Assembly: GCF_001013905.1 (NCBI RefSeq)
Contig: NZ_LN831790.1
Span: 186,001 to 250,000, forward strand
Direction: 5' to 3'
Origin: Streptomyces leeuwenhoekii
GTDB lineage: Bacteria; Actinomycetota; Actinomycetes; Streptomycetales; Streptomycetaceae
Length of the DNA: 64,000 bases
A program made the translations under genes and the position numbers. The notes beneath the pieces were generated by a model. That model ran no database searches. It was not told where the DNA came from and was given only the letters and a program-made list of their open reading frames with translations. This document shows positions 18,202 through 34,983 of this stretch, piece after piece (position 1 is the first letter of the stretch; each line of letters begins with the position of its first letter).

Positions 18202-19107
18202 TCACAGGTAGTCGACGCCGGTCAGTTCTTCGGCCACCGCCCAGAGTCGCCTGCCGACGGCCGGATCGGCTGCCTCCCGGCCGAGCCGGGCCTCGGTGAC
18301 CCGGCCCCGCGTCTCCCAGAGCCCGGACGGCCCGAAGAACTGGCCGCCCTGTACACCGGGCTCGGTCGCGGCGCGCAACTGAGGCAGCGCGCCCTGCTCC
18401 ACCGGCTGGGTGACCAGCAGACCCAACCGTGCGGCCAGCCGTCCGAGTCGGCCACGGTGCTCCCACGCGCGCGGTGTCAGGTTGGTGCGGGTCAGGCCGG
18501 GGTGGGCCAGCGTGCTGCTGATCGGCGATCCGGCAGCGCGCAGGCGGCGGTCCAGTTCGATGCCGAAGACCGTGGTGGCGAGCTTGGACCGGCCATAGGC
18601 GGAAGCGGCCCGGTAGCCGTGTTCGAACATCAGGTCGTCGAAGTCGAGGTGCGCGTTTTTGTGGGTGATCGAGCTGAGACTGACCACGCGGGCCTGTCGC
18701 GCCGCAGCCAGGTTGTCCAGCAGCAGGCCGGTCAGCGCGAAGTGGCCCAGCATGTTGGTGGCGAGGTGCAGCTCGAAGCCGTCGGCGGAGGTGCGGCGCG
18801 GGCCGAGCAGGACCAGGCCGGCGTTGTTGACCAGCAGGTCGATCGCCGGGTGGTCGGCGGCCAGCTTCGCGGCGAACGCGCGCACCGAATCGAGAACGGC
18901 CAGGTCCAGCTCGCGCACCTCGACGTCGCCGCTGATCCGGTGAGCGGCCTCCTCGCCGGCGGCGGTGTCGCGGACGGCGAGCACGACACGGGCGCCGCGG
19001 CGGGCCAGCTCGGTGGCGGTGACCAGGCCGAGGCCCGAGTTCGCGCCGGTCACGACGGCGGTCCGGCCGTGCTGGTCGGGGATGCGGTCGGCGGTCCATC
19101 CGGTCAT
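18202..19107 (-). CDS. short-chain dehydrogenase/reductase
   Basis: This 301-residue NAD(P)-dependent oxidoreductase has the classical SDR motifs: TGANSGLGLVTATEL (cofactor loop, about residue 20), LDLAVLDSV, LLVNNAGLVL (about 92), the catalytic Ser in SLSSITHK and the YxxxK in YGRSK (about 170). It resembles the retinol-dehydrogenase/oxidoreductase type often encoded opposite an MmyB-like regulator. GGAG precedes the ATG. The substrate cannot be deduced. The divergent regulator at 19239 probably controls it. Confidence 0.88.
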   Translation of the reverse strand: MTGWTADRIPDQHGRTAVVTGANSGLGLVTATELARRGARVVLAVRDTAAGEEAAHRISGDVEVRELDLAVLDSVRAFAAKLAADHPAIDLLVNNAGLVLLGPRRTSADGFELHLATNMLGHFALTGLLLDNLAAARQARVVSLSSITHKNAHLDFDDLMFEHGYRAASAYGRSKLATTVFGIELDRRLRAAGSPISSTLAHPGLTRTNLTPRAWEHRGRLGRLAARLGLLVTQPVEQGALPQLRAATEPGVQGGQFFGPSGLWETRGRVTEARLGREAADPAVGRRLWAVAEELTGVDYL

Positions 19108-19238
19108 CTGCCGCTCCTGGAGGTGTCGGTGGGGTGGACCGCCGACGCTAGGGGCACCGTGAGCCGGTTCGGTCGCTCTCGCCTGCCTGGGTCTGCGGGA
19201 CCTACCTCGGGCGCCCGGCCAGGCGGCACACTTGCGGC
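19108..19238. promoter_or_regulatory. divergent promoter region, SDR / MmyB-type regulator
   Basis: This 131-bp gap must hold both promoters and, by analogy with other SDR/MmyB pairs, the regulator's binding site. No perfect long palindrome is seen. The regulator's ATG lacks a good Shine-Dalgarno sequence, so its transcript may be leaderless. Confidence 0.5.
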
Positions 19239-20138
19239 ATGGCCCATCCGTACGCCCGTGAACTCGGCGACTTCCTGCGTGCCCGGCGCAGCCGGCTGCG
19301 CCCCCACGACGTCGGCTTGGAGCCGGGTGGCCGGCGCAAGGTCACCGGGCTGCGGCGCGAGGAGCTGGCCCTGCTGGCCGGGCTGAGCACCGACTACTAC
19401 CAGCGGATGGAGCAGGGCCGGGAGGTACGCCCGTCCGACGACGTCCTGGACGCGCTCGCCGGAGCGCTCGGCCTCAACGACGAGGAACGCCGGCACCTGT
19501 TCACCCTGGCCCGCGCCGCCCGCCGGCCTGTGCCGGCCCGTGCGGACCGCGCTCCTGAGAGGGTGCCGGACAGTACACGTCGGCTGCTGCGGGTGATGGA
19601 CACACCGGCGGTCGTGCTCGGCCGCCACCTGGACCTGCTCGCCTGGAACCCGATGGCGGAGGCGCTGCTTGGCAGCCCGGACGCCCACCCGCCCCACCGG
19701 CTCAACATGCTCCTGCTGCTGTTCGACGACACCCTGACCGGCGAGCGGAGCTGCCCGGACTGGGAGCGGCAGGCTCTGGACTACATCGGCATGATGCGCG
19801 CCGCCGTCGCCACCGACCCCACCCACCCGCGCGCCACCGCGGTCGTCGGCGAACTGAGCATGCGCAGCGCGGAGTTCCGGCGGCTGTGGGCTCGGCACGA
19901 CGTACGGGCGTCGGTCAGCGGGACCAAGACCTTCCGGGTCCCCGGGGTCGGCGACATCGTCCTGGACTGGGACACCTATCAACTGCCCGGCAGGCCCGGC
20001 CCGTTCATGCTGGTCCACACCGCCGAACCGGGCAGCGTCGACGCCGACCGGCTGCAGCTCCTGGCGTCGTTGCACGCGACCCGCTCGGCGCTCGCCGACG
20101 AGCGCCTCCCCCAGGAGGACTGCGTCCGGAGACGGTGA
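19239..20138 (+). CDS. XRE-family regulator with MmyB-like ligand-binding domain
   Basis: The 299-residue protein begins with an XRE DNA-binding domain of the MmyB group (LGDFLRARRSRLRP, GLRREELALLAGLSTDYY and RMEQGREVRPSDDVL, about residues 5-75). The C-terminal PAS-like MmyB domain (about 110-280) contains LLAWNPMAEALLG and the RRLWARHDVR helix. In this family the C-terminal domain is thought to sense fatty-acid-like ligands. The divergent SDR gene 131 bases away is the expected target. Length and motifs are normal. Confidence 0.88.
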   Translation: MAHPYARELGDFLRARRSRLRPHDVGLEPGGRRKVTGLRREELALLAGLSTDYYQRMEQGREVRPSDDVLDALAGALGLNDEERRHLFTLARAARRPVPARADRAPERVPDSTRRLLRVMDTPAVVLGRHLDLLAWNPMAEALLGSPDAHPPHRLNMLLLLFDDTLTGERSCPDWERQALDYIGMMRAAVATDPTHPRATAVVGELSMRSAEFRRLWARHDVRASVSGTKTFRVPGVGDIVLDWDTYQLPGRPGPFMLVHTAEPGSVDADRLQLLASLHATRSALADERLPQEDCVRRR

Positions 20139-20210
20139 CGGTCGCGCGAGCCCGGTTCCAACCGATGCGCACCTGGGCGCTGTCCGTGCCGGCGTGCTTG
20201 GTCACGTCGG

Positions 20211-20630
20211 TCATGGATCAGGGCCTGCCGGACAATGCGGCAGGTGAACCGTTCCGGGTTCGGCGGAGATCTCGGATGCTGGATGTGACCTGGGCACCAC
20301 GCTCGCTGACGGTCTGGCGGGCAATATCGAGCACAGTACATTGCCCCACTTCATAGTTCTTGCGAAGGAGTTCGCGCGGATGCGGGCCAGTTCTCCGGAG
20401 GCACTGGCGTAGACGGTCAGGGAGAGCATGGTGCTGAACGTCGCGCCGATGAGCAGCAGGCGCACATCGTCGGGGAAGCGGCTCGAGGTGAGCGCGAAGC
20501 CGAGGATGAAGGTGATGGCCGCCAGCAGCGACCCCGAGAAGGCGATGCCCGCGGCGGCCTCACCGGACTGAAGGGAGGCGGGGTCGTCCCGTTCGAACCG
20601 GGCGAACGCGACAGCGGCCTTCGCGACCAC
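20211..20630 (-). pseudogene. truncated membrane protein remnant
   Basis: The core has two hydrophobic segments (SLLAAITFILGFALTSS and LLLIGATFSTMLSLTVYA) followed by a helical ELARIRANSFARTMKWG. The preceding FERDDPASLQSGEAAAGIAF is amphipathic. After about base 20360 the sequence changes to low-hydrophobicity, unrelated residues and lower G+C, so the C-terminal half seems lost. The GTG at 20630 has no clear ribosome binding site, so the N-terminus may also be missing. Family not identified. Confidence 0.45.
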
Positions 20631-21265
20631 GACGGGTCACGAAGGCCGGTGTCGGGTTCCCCCGCATGGTCCACCGACGGCGTCGTCGGGATGCCCGGGA
20701 CAGGCGGTCGGCTGTTCGAGGGGACAACCGGTCCAGCCGGGCGGTGCCGAGACTCCGGTAGGGAACGCCAAGGTCATGGTGTGTCTGACCGGCACCCTCT
20801 ACTGCCGGTCCAGCCGCCGGCCCCACCAGCGGGGCGTTCCTGGCCGGCCGCGACCATTGTCGGCGTCGTCCTTGAGCTTGGCGTGGGAAAAGGAATCTCG
20901 CTGCGTCGGTGACCACCCTGCGGGCCGCGCTGAACAGCGTGGCCGCCCGCGAGCCGCGCTCCTGGCGGCCACCCAGCGCCTTGGCCGTCGGGGTCGGGGG
21001 CAGGCCTGGGGGTGTTGTCGGCAGGTGGGGGCGGCGGCGGGTGGAGGCGGGGAAGGGCGGGGCGTCAAGGGGCCCGGGACGAAACGGACTTGGTGCGTCC
21101 TGCGGGGTATGCCGCTGCCGGGTATGGCTATCATGTGGCTTCCCGATCGCGCTAGCGATCATTCACAGGCTTCCCCGTGACTAGGGGAATTGCATATTCC
21201 GCGGGCTGGCGTGCGCTCCCTCCTTGCTGTTTGCGTGACGCCGCCACGCCCGGAGGGGAAAACAC
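20631..21265. other. 635-bp region without a supported gene
   Basis: Open frames on both strands are Arg/Pro-rich and carry no recognisable domain. The last 90 bases form the leader of the thioester adhesin gene, with its strong ribosome binding site (GGAGGGGAAAAC) just before 21266. A relatively A/T-rich piece at 21120-21215 is a reasonable place for that gene's promoter, but no consensus pair is clear. Confidence 0.5.
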
Positions 21266-22657
21266 ATGTTCGGTATACGGAGACGTCCCACCATGCGGCT
21301 GTCCGCCGCGCTCCTCGTCGCCGGTCTCACGGCCGGGGCCGCGGTGGCCACGGCCGGCACCGCCGCCGCCGAGGACGGCCACAACCCGGCCGGCGGCGTC
21401 ACCGCCACCCTCGACGGCCTGTCGGTCTACGGCGACGCGGTGCTCGAGGGCAAGAAGGTCAGTGCCGGTCTGTTCAAGATGCAGGTGGAAGGTGGTGGCA
21501 CGCTGCAGAGTTACTGCATCGACGCCCACACCCCCACCGTCAGCGAGGCCCGCTACCAGGAGGTGTCCTGGGACCAGTCCTCGCTGCACGACAACTCGGA
21601 CGCCGGCCGGATCCACTGGATCCTGAAGAACTCCTACCCGCAGGTCCAGGACCTGGACACTCTGGCCCGGGCGGCCGGTATCCAGGGCGAGTTCACCGAG
21701 AAGGACGCCGCCGCCGGTACCCAGGTCGCGATCTGGCGCTACTCCGACCACGTGAAGGCCCAGGCGCTGGACGCCGAGGCGGAACAGCTCGCCGACCACC
21801 TCGAGAAGGCGGCCCAGGACGTCGCCGAGCCGACCGCCTCGCTCTCCCTGAGCACCGCCGCCGTCTCCGGCAAGGCCGGGGAAAAGCTCGGCCCGGTCAC
21901 CGTCAGCACCAACGCGGCCAGCGTGTCCGTGACGGTCGCCGGTGAGGGCGTCAAGGCCGTCGACGCGTCCGGCAACCCGGTGACCACCGCGGCCAACGGC
22001 ACCGAGCTCTACCTCGACGTGCCCGCGTCCGCTGCCGCCGGCACCGCCCAGGTGAGCCTGGAGGCGTCCCTGGACCTGTCGGTCGGCCGCGCCTTCACCG
22101 GTATCGGCGTCAAGACCCAGACGCAGATTCTCGCGGGCTCCAGCAAGAGCAACGTCAAGGCGTCCTTCACCGCCACGTGGGGCGAGAAGGAGCACACCGG
22201 CCCCGTCCTGGCGGCCGAGGCGGTGAAGAACTGCTCCAAGGGCGGCCTCGACATCAAGGTCACCAACAGCGGTGACGAGGCCGGTGACGTCACCATCGGC
22301 GGCAAGAAGCACACCGTCGCAGCGGGCCAGGAGCTGACCATCACCCACCCGGTGAAGGAAGACACCGCCTACGACGTCCAGGTCACCGGGCCCAACGGCC
22401 TGGACCAGACCTTCACCGGCATCCTCGACTGCCAGACCGCCGAGGAGAGCACCGGCGGCTCCACGGGCAGCGAGCAGCCCACTCCCCAGCCCAGCGCGGC
22501 CGGCGGCCACGACGACACCACCGGCGGCGCCGCCGATGACAACCTCGCCGCCACCGGCGGCAGCAGCGCCACCCCGGTCATCGCCGGTATCGCCGTCGCG
22601 CTCGTCGCCGCCGGCGGCATCACCATCCTCTTCCTGCGCAAGCGCAAGACCACCTGA
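21266..22657 (+). CDS. cell-wall thioester (TQXA) adhesin with LAXTG sortase signal
   Basis: The 463-residue surface protein has a signal peptide (RLSAALLVAGLTAGAAVATA, cleaved near AAAED) and a thioester domain (about 45-175). The Cys of QSYCIDAHTP (near residue 83) and the Gln of AGTQVAIWRYSD (near 153) are the pair that forms the Cys-Gln isopeptide-like thioester. Beta-sandwich stalk repeats follow, then a Thr/Ser/Pro linker and a sorting signal: LAATG (about 427), a hydrophobic helix and RKRKTT. LAXTG is the class E sortase motif in Streptomyces; no class E sortase is in this window. Thioester domains bind host or environmental surfaces covalently. Confidence 0.9.
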   Translation: MFGIRRRPTMRLSAALLVAGLTAGAAVATAGTAAAEDGHNPAGGVTATLDGLSVYGDAVLEGKKVSAGLFKMQVEGGGTLQSYCIDAHTPTVSEARYQEVSWDQSSLHDNSDAGRIHWILKNSYPQVQDLDTLARAAGIQGEFTEKDAAAGTQVAIWRYSDHVKAQALDAEAEQLADHLEKAAQDVAEPTASLSLSTAAVSGKAGEKLGPVTVSTNAASVSVTVAGEGVKAVDASGNPVTTAANGTELYLDVPASAAAGTAQVSLEASLDLSVGRAFTGIGVKTQTQILAGSSKSNVKASFTATWGEKEHTGPVLAAEAVKNCSKGGLDIKVTNSGDEAGDVTIGGKKHTVAAGQELTITHPVKEDTAYDVQVTGPNGLDQTFTGILDCQTAEESTGGSTGSEQPTPQPSAAGGHDDTTGGAADDNLAATGGSSATPVIAGIAVALVAAGGITILFLRKRKTT

Positions 22658-23534
22658 TACGCCGGCCCCGCTCCGCGGACATCATCGTCCCCGCGATCCT
22701 CGCGATCACCGGATCCTCCGGATCATCGCGTCCGTCGCGTGCACCGCGGACCGGGCAGCACCAGGTAGCGGCCACCGCACGATCACCCCGGACCGTATGA
22801 CACCGGAAAGACCGTGCGGTGGCCGCACACCCCACCCCCCGCCCGCACCGGCAGGGACGCCTGAGAGCGTCCGGTTCGGTACGGATGCCACCCTTCGGCG
22901 CAACCCTTTCCACGGACCGGTAGGCAGGCTTGCCCGCGCAACCGGGATCTGTCCGCGAGCTGCTGGAGGTGCTCCAAGCGCTCCGGCGACAGGTGCGACA
23001 GGTGCGACAGGGACGGAGCAATCAACCCGGCGGCGTGGATGCGCCCGCCGGAGGACCTGGACCGGCGAGCCCGCCGACAGGTTGCCTCACTTCCCGTCGC
23101 GCGGCCGCCGGGCGCGGACCGACACGACCGCCTGGTCCTGAAGAAGCGGTCCTGCTGGGCGCAGCCCCCGGTGCGGTGCGCGTAGTCCAGGCTCGCCAGT
23201 GAGGAACGCCCGGACGCAGGGCAGCCCGGAGGACACCGCGACCGGACGTGAGCCCGGCCCGGCTCACCTCCTGGTCGTCCAGTTCGATACGGCCGCAGGC
23301 GCACGGCGACAGACGGCGGACCAGCTCGTAGACGCGTTGCCCGGGCTCGTCGGCCAAGGGCTCCCATGCGGCTGTGCCACTTCCCGCTGCCGGCAGTTGT
23401 TCGTGATCCATGTCGGTGGGAGTTGATGTCACAGGGTTGCTGGGGCAGCCCGTCAGAACCGGCCCAGTGCGCGGTGACGGGGGCATGTGGCTCGCGGTGG
23501 CGCCGGCTTGCTGTGCAGGATCCAGGGCACCGGG
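22658..23534. other. 877-bp region, no firmly supported gene
   Basis: Right after the adhesin stop there are overlapping GATCCTC/GGATCCTCCGGATC-type palindromic bits (22685-22735) that may fold. A minus-strand frame from an ATG at 23411 to 23022 begins plausibly (LADEPGQRVYELVRRLSP, then CACGRIELDD) and could be a small gene of about 130 residues, but its tail is low complexity and there is no clear ribosome binding site. Another minus frame shows LSPERLEHLQQLADRS near 22985. No family is assigned to either. Confidence 0.3.
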
Positions 23535-23563
23535 TTGACCGGATGCTGCCTCCATTTTAGTGT
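23535..23563 (+). promoter_or_regulatory. promoter of the TetR gene
   Basis: TTGACC (23535-23540) and TAGTGT (23558-23563) are separated by 17 bp, a good match to the actinomycete vegetative-sigma consensus. The left operator arm fills most of the spacer, and the right arm lies just after the expected start point. Confidence 0.7.
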
Positions 23564-23586
23564 GAGCGTATACGGAGGCAGCATCC
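23541..23586. promoter_or_regulatory. TetR-type operator: 13-bp inverted repeat
   Basis: GGATGCTGCCTCC (23541-23553) and GGAGGCAGCATCC (23574-23586) are perfect inverted copies separated by 20 bp. They bracket the -10 box of the TetR promoter, so a bound repressor would block it. Autoregulation is the natural reading. Confidence 0.75.
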
Positions 23587-23629
23587 GTTTTGCTGGAGCC
23601 TAGGGGCCGCGGTGGCCGGGGGGAAGCGT

Positions 23630-24223
23630 ATGAGCGCCATTGGTCAGGGCCGCAGGCCCCGTGCGGACGTTCAGCGCAACCGGGCGGCCCTTCTCGAAGC
23701 GGCGCAGCGCCACTTCCTGAAGTACGGGGTCGGCACGTCCCTGGAGGCGGTGGCCAAGGAGGCGGGGGTCGGGCCCGGCACGCTGTACCGGCACTTCCCC
23801 ACCCGGGAGGCTCTGCTGGCAGCCGTACTGCAGACGCGCTCGGAGGAGCTGGTCGCCCGCCAGGAAGAGATCGCCCGGCTCGACGACGCCGGCGAGGCGT
23901 TGCGCCAGTGGCTGCGTGCCGTCGAGGAGTACTTCAGCGCCTTCAACGGGCTGCCCGAACCGCTCATCGCCGCCGCCAAGGCGCAGGAGCCGGGCAACCC
24001 GCTCACCCTCCCCTGCGACCACCTCATCGCCACCACCGACGAGTACGTGCGGGCCGCGCAGCGCGCGGGGCACGCACGCCCCTCCGTGACCGGGTTCGAC
24101 CTGTTCCTCGCGGCGTCTTCCGTCGCCTGGGTGATGGGCACCGGCGCCACCGACGAAGAGTCGCTCGGACGCCTGCGCGGGCTCATCGAAAGCGGATACC
24201 GCCGGCCCGACGACGCGGAGTAG
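23630..24223 (+). CDS. TetR-family transcriptional repressor
   Basis: The 197-residue protein has a standard TetR DNA-binding region (about residues 12-60: NRAALLEAAQRHFLKYG, SLEAVAKEAGVGPGTLYRHF) and a helical ligand-binding half with a SBP/TetR_C-like ending (FDLFLAASSVAWVMG). The ATG at 23630 is chosen because GGGGGGAAG lies 5 bases before it; a GTG six codons earlier is possible. It sits right behind the 13-bp inverted repeat and its promoter, and 161 bases before a nitroreductase on the same strand that it probably also controls. Confidence 0.9.
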   Translation: MSAIGQGRRPRADVQRNRAALLEAAQRHFLKYGVGTSLEAVAKEAGVGPGTLYRHFPTREALLAAVLQTRSEELVARQEEIARLDDAGEALRQWLRAVEEYFSAFNGLPEPLIAAAKAQEPGNPLTLPCDHLIATTDEYVRAAQRAGHARPSVTGFDLFLAASSVAWVMGTGATDEESLGRLRGLIESGYRRPDDAE

Positions 24224-24384
24224 ACCGCCGGCCGCCCCCTTTCGGCAGCCGATTCCCGTCACACCGCTTCCGCGGGAGGACCCACGGGTGCCTCCGCGGG
24301 GCATGCCCGCGACCTCTCACCGCTCCTCCTGCTGGAGGGCGGCGCACCTTTCGGACGGACGAACACAAGAATCGGCGTTATCCA

Positions 24385-25101
24385 ATGAAAGGAACCACTT
24401 TGCCCACCCCCACGGCTTCGTTCTTCACCGACCTCGCGCGGGCCAGGTACTCACCCCGGCAGTTCCTGCCCACCCCGCTGCCCGCCTCGGACATCCGCGG
24501 TGTGCTGGAGGACGCGCAGACCGCCCCCTCCAACAGCAACACCCAGCCGTGGACGGTGCACATCGTCTCCGGTGCGGCGCGGGACGCCCTGAGCAAGGAA
24601 CTGCTCAAGGCCTACGAGGAAGACCGGCCCTCCCCCGATTTCACCGTCGACTACGGCCAGGGCATCCACCTCGAGCGGTCCTCCCGGCACGGCGCGAAGC
24701 TCTACGGAACCCGGGGCATAGCGCGCGCGGACCATGAAGGCAGGAAGGAAGTGATCCGCGAGAACCTGCGCTTCTACGACGCCCCCCACGTCGCCCTGCT
24801 GTTCATGCCGATGCTCGGCGACGGCGTCCGGACGGCCGGCGACATCGGCATGTACGCCCAGAACTTCCTGCTCTCCCTGACCGCCCGCGGATACCGCGGC
24901 ATCCCCCAGACCATCCTGGGCATGTACGCCGGCACCGTCCGCGAGAGCCTGGGCGTGCCCGAGGACCTCAAGCTGCTGTTCGGCATCTCCTTCGGCGCCG
25001 ACGACCGCACCTCCCCGATGCACAACATCGGCATGGGCCGCGTCCCGCTGCACGAGAGCGTGGTCCTGCACGACACCCCCGGCGTCCTCGACCAGCAGTA
25101 G
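24385..25101 (+). CDS. nitroreductase-family flavoprotein
   Basis: This 238-residue FMN-dependent oxidoreductase has the family's opening RYSPRQFLPTPLPASDI, the FMN-phosphate motif APSNSNTQPW (about residues 47-56), and a central helix with AQNFLLSLTARGYRGIPQ. Nitroreductases use NAD(P)H to reduce nitro, quinone or similar electrophiles. No clear Shine-Dalgarno precedes the ATG at 24385, but an upstream extension is not protein-like. It follows the TetR gene, and a repressor-controlled detoxifying reductase is a common arrangement. The actual substrate is unknown. Confidence 0.88.
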   Translation: MKGTTLPTPTASFFTDLARARYSPRQFLPTPLPASDIRGVLEDAQTAPSNSNTQPWTVHIVSGAARDALSKELLKAYEEDRPSPDFTVDYGQGIHLERSSRHGAKLYGTRGIARADHEGRKEVIRENLRFYDAPHVALLFMPMLGDGVRTAGDIGMYAQNFLLSLTARGYRGIPQTILGMYAGTVRESLGVPEDLKLLFGISFGADDRTSPMHNIGMGRVPLHESVVLHDTPGVLDQQ

Positions 25102-25340
25102 CCCCTCCATTGCGGCATCGCCGCCTGCGCTCGCGGCGGAAGCACACTCAACCGTGGCGCCGCACGCCTCCGGGTGGCTTCGGAACGAACCGGCATCGCG
25201 AACCCGGCCGGAAGGCGACTCCCGCGACGGTCGGCGCCACACACCGAGACCCTCGGCAGCCCCCTCCGATGAGGGGTGCGACGGCGGGTCAGCAAGGGCC
25301 ACACCATCGTCTACGCCTCCCGGCACGGCCTGGTGACCTA

Positions 25341-25415
25341 GGGCCTCTCGTTTGGATCATGCCGGGCTCGCGGGGTCTGGCACCCTGATCCGGCCTGATC
25401 CAAACGAAAGACCCC
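25341..25415. repeat. 75-bp inverted-repeat element (possible MITE/IS remnant or terminator)
   Basis: The ends GGGCCTCTCGTTTGGATCA (25341-25359) and TGATCCAAACGAAAGACCCC (25396-25415) are inverted copies, perfect over 12 bp (TCGTTTGGATCA) with a few mismatches outside. The element is less G+C-rich than its surroundings. No obvious target duplication was found (CTAG occurs only at the left edge). It lies where two convergent transcripts end. Confidence 0.55.
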
Positions 25416-25552
25416 AGCCAGCGTGACGTGCCCGCGCTCCGCGACGTGTCGGCGGCCGTATCCACGTCTGGGCGGGGCACCGGGCGGGGCCGGTACGTCA
25501 GGCGAAGGCCAGCCAGGGGTGCGCTCCCGGCCTTCTCCGTCTTCGGCGACTG

Positions 25553-25601
25553 GTGTGCTCGACGGGCCTGCCTGCCCAGCACGGTCGCCCGCCGGGCGCG
25601 G
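25553..25601 (+). repeat. dispersed repeat, copy A
   Basis: This 49-base stretch matches 51368-51412 apart from a 4-base duplication (TGCC) in this copy. It contains CAGCACGGTCGCCCGCCGGG. The similarity fades into about 30 more bases on the right. It may be part of a small mobile or regulatory element. Confidence 0.6.
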
Positions 25602-25700
25602 GCCGGGCTCCGGCCCTGGGCAAGGAGCTCACGCCCGATCCGGTCGGCGTCCGGTGCCTCCCCTCCCCCGGGAGCGGCTCGGCCTGCCGGAGGGCCGGGG

Positions 25701-34196
<8,496 letters not shown>

Positions 34197-34565
34197 TCGC
34201 TCGAACCCTCCCGTGGACTCGTAGGTGAGGATGACGGCGTGTTCCGCCCGGTTCCCTCGGGCCCCGGCACGGTTCCCGTCGCGAAGCGGGCCGCCGGCCG
34301 CCGTCTCCCGGCGCGGCGACCGTGTCGGGAGACGGCAGCCTCCCGTCGGGACGGATCCCCCGCCCGAGGACCACGGACGGAGCGCCCCCCCGCGGTGATG
34401 CGGCCGACCGCCTCCCGCCGGGGCGGCGTGGCCGGCACCCTGGGCAGCACCTTTCCTCGGCGACGCCTGAGTGCTCGGCAAGGAGGATCGTGTCGGCCGG
34501 ACCTGACAGGGCCCGGTTCAGTGGGCGCCGGACAGGGCCGGAGCCGGTCAGGCGAGCTCAGCTCG
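34197..34565. other. upstream region of the PKS gene
   Basis: This 369-bp gap lies between the PKS start and the STAS gene end, both on the minus strand. Frames are Arg/Pro-rich with no domain. It should contain the PKS promoter; the PKS ribosome binding site (GGGAGGG) is at the left end. No strong palindrome was seen. Confidence 0.45.
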
Positions 34566-34955
34566 TCAGGAGTGGCGAAGCGGCCGGTCGGGGACGGCGT
34601 CCGCGGTGGGGTAGCTGTGCAGTACCTGGTCGGCGCCGGTCAGGGCCAGCATGCGCCGTACACGTTCGCTGGGTGCGATCAGCACCAGGCCGGCGCCGGT
34701 GGTCCTGCCCGTCCGGTAGGCCGCTATCAGGCAGGTCAGCCCGGTGGAGTCCAGGAACGTGACACCTGAGAGGTCCACGAGCACACTGTGGCTGCTGCCT
34801 TGCAGGAGCGGCTGCAGGATGTCGGCGAGGCGCGAGGCGGTGTGCAGGTCGAGAACGCCGGAGACCGACACGAGGGAGCGGTCGGCGCGCAGTGAGCGAG
34901 CCTGCAGCTCCAGGTTGTCCTGCCGGTCGGACGAGGCGGGCCGTCCGGTGCTCAT
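34566..34955 (-). CDS. STAS-domain anti-sigma-factor antagonist
   Basis: The 129-residue cytoplasmic protein is a single STAS domain (about 20-120) with SVSGVLDLHTASRLADIL and VDLSGVTFLDSTGLTCLI. The Ser of DSTG is the residue phosphorylated by anti-sigma kinases. In the partner-switching scheme, the unphosphorylated antagonist traps the anti-sigma factor and frees sigma. The SpoIIE-type phosphatase gene lies 28 bases upstream on the same strand and is the likely enzyme that reactivates it. No kinase/anti-sigma gene is adjacent. Confidence 0.9.
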   Translation of the reverse strand: MSTGRPASSDRQDNLELQARSLRADRSLVSVSGVLDLHTASRLADILQPLLQGSSHSVLVDLSGVTFLDSTGLTCLIAAYRTGRTTGAGLVLIAPSERVRRMLALTGADQVLHSYPTADAVPDRPLRHS

Positions 34956-34983
34956 GACCGCTTCCTTCCGTGCGGGCTGCGGA

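Larger units (their letters stand above)
25102..25700. other. intergenic between convergent nitroreductase and PKS genes
   Basis: No intact gene is seen. A forward frame ending at 25341 closes with a protein-like string (KGHTIVYASRHGLVT) that may be the 3' end of a lost gene. Two structures are listed separately: a 75-bp inverted-repeat element (25341-25415) and one copy of a dispersed repeat (25553-25601). Confidence 0.45.

Noticed and set aside
16313..22657. Class F sortase at 16313 as the anchor enzyme for the thioester adhesin
   Set aside because: The adhesin carries LAATG, the class E motif, and the two genes are 4 kb apart with unrelated genes between. A class E sortase elsewhere is more likely.
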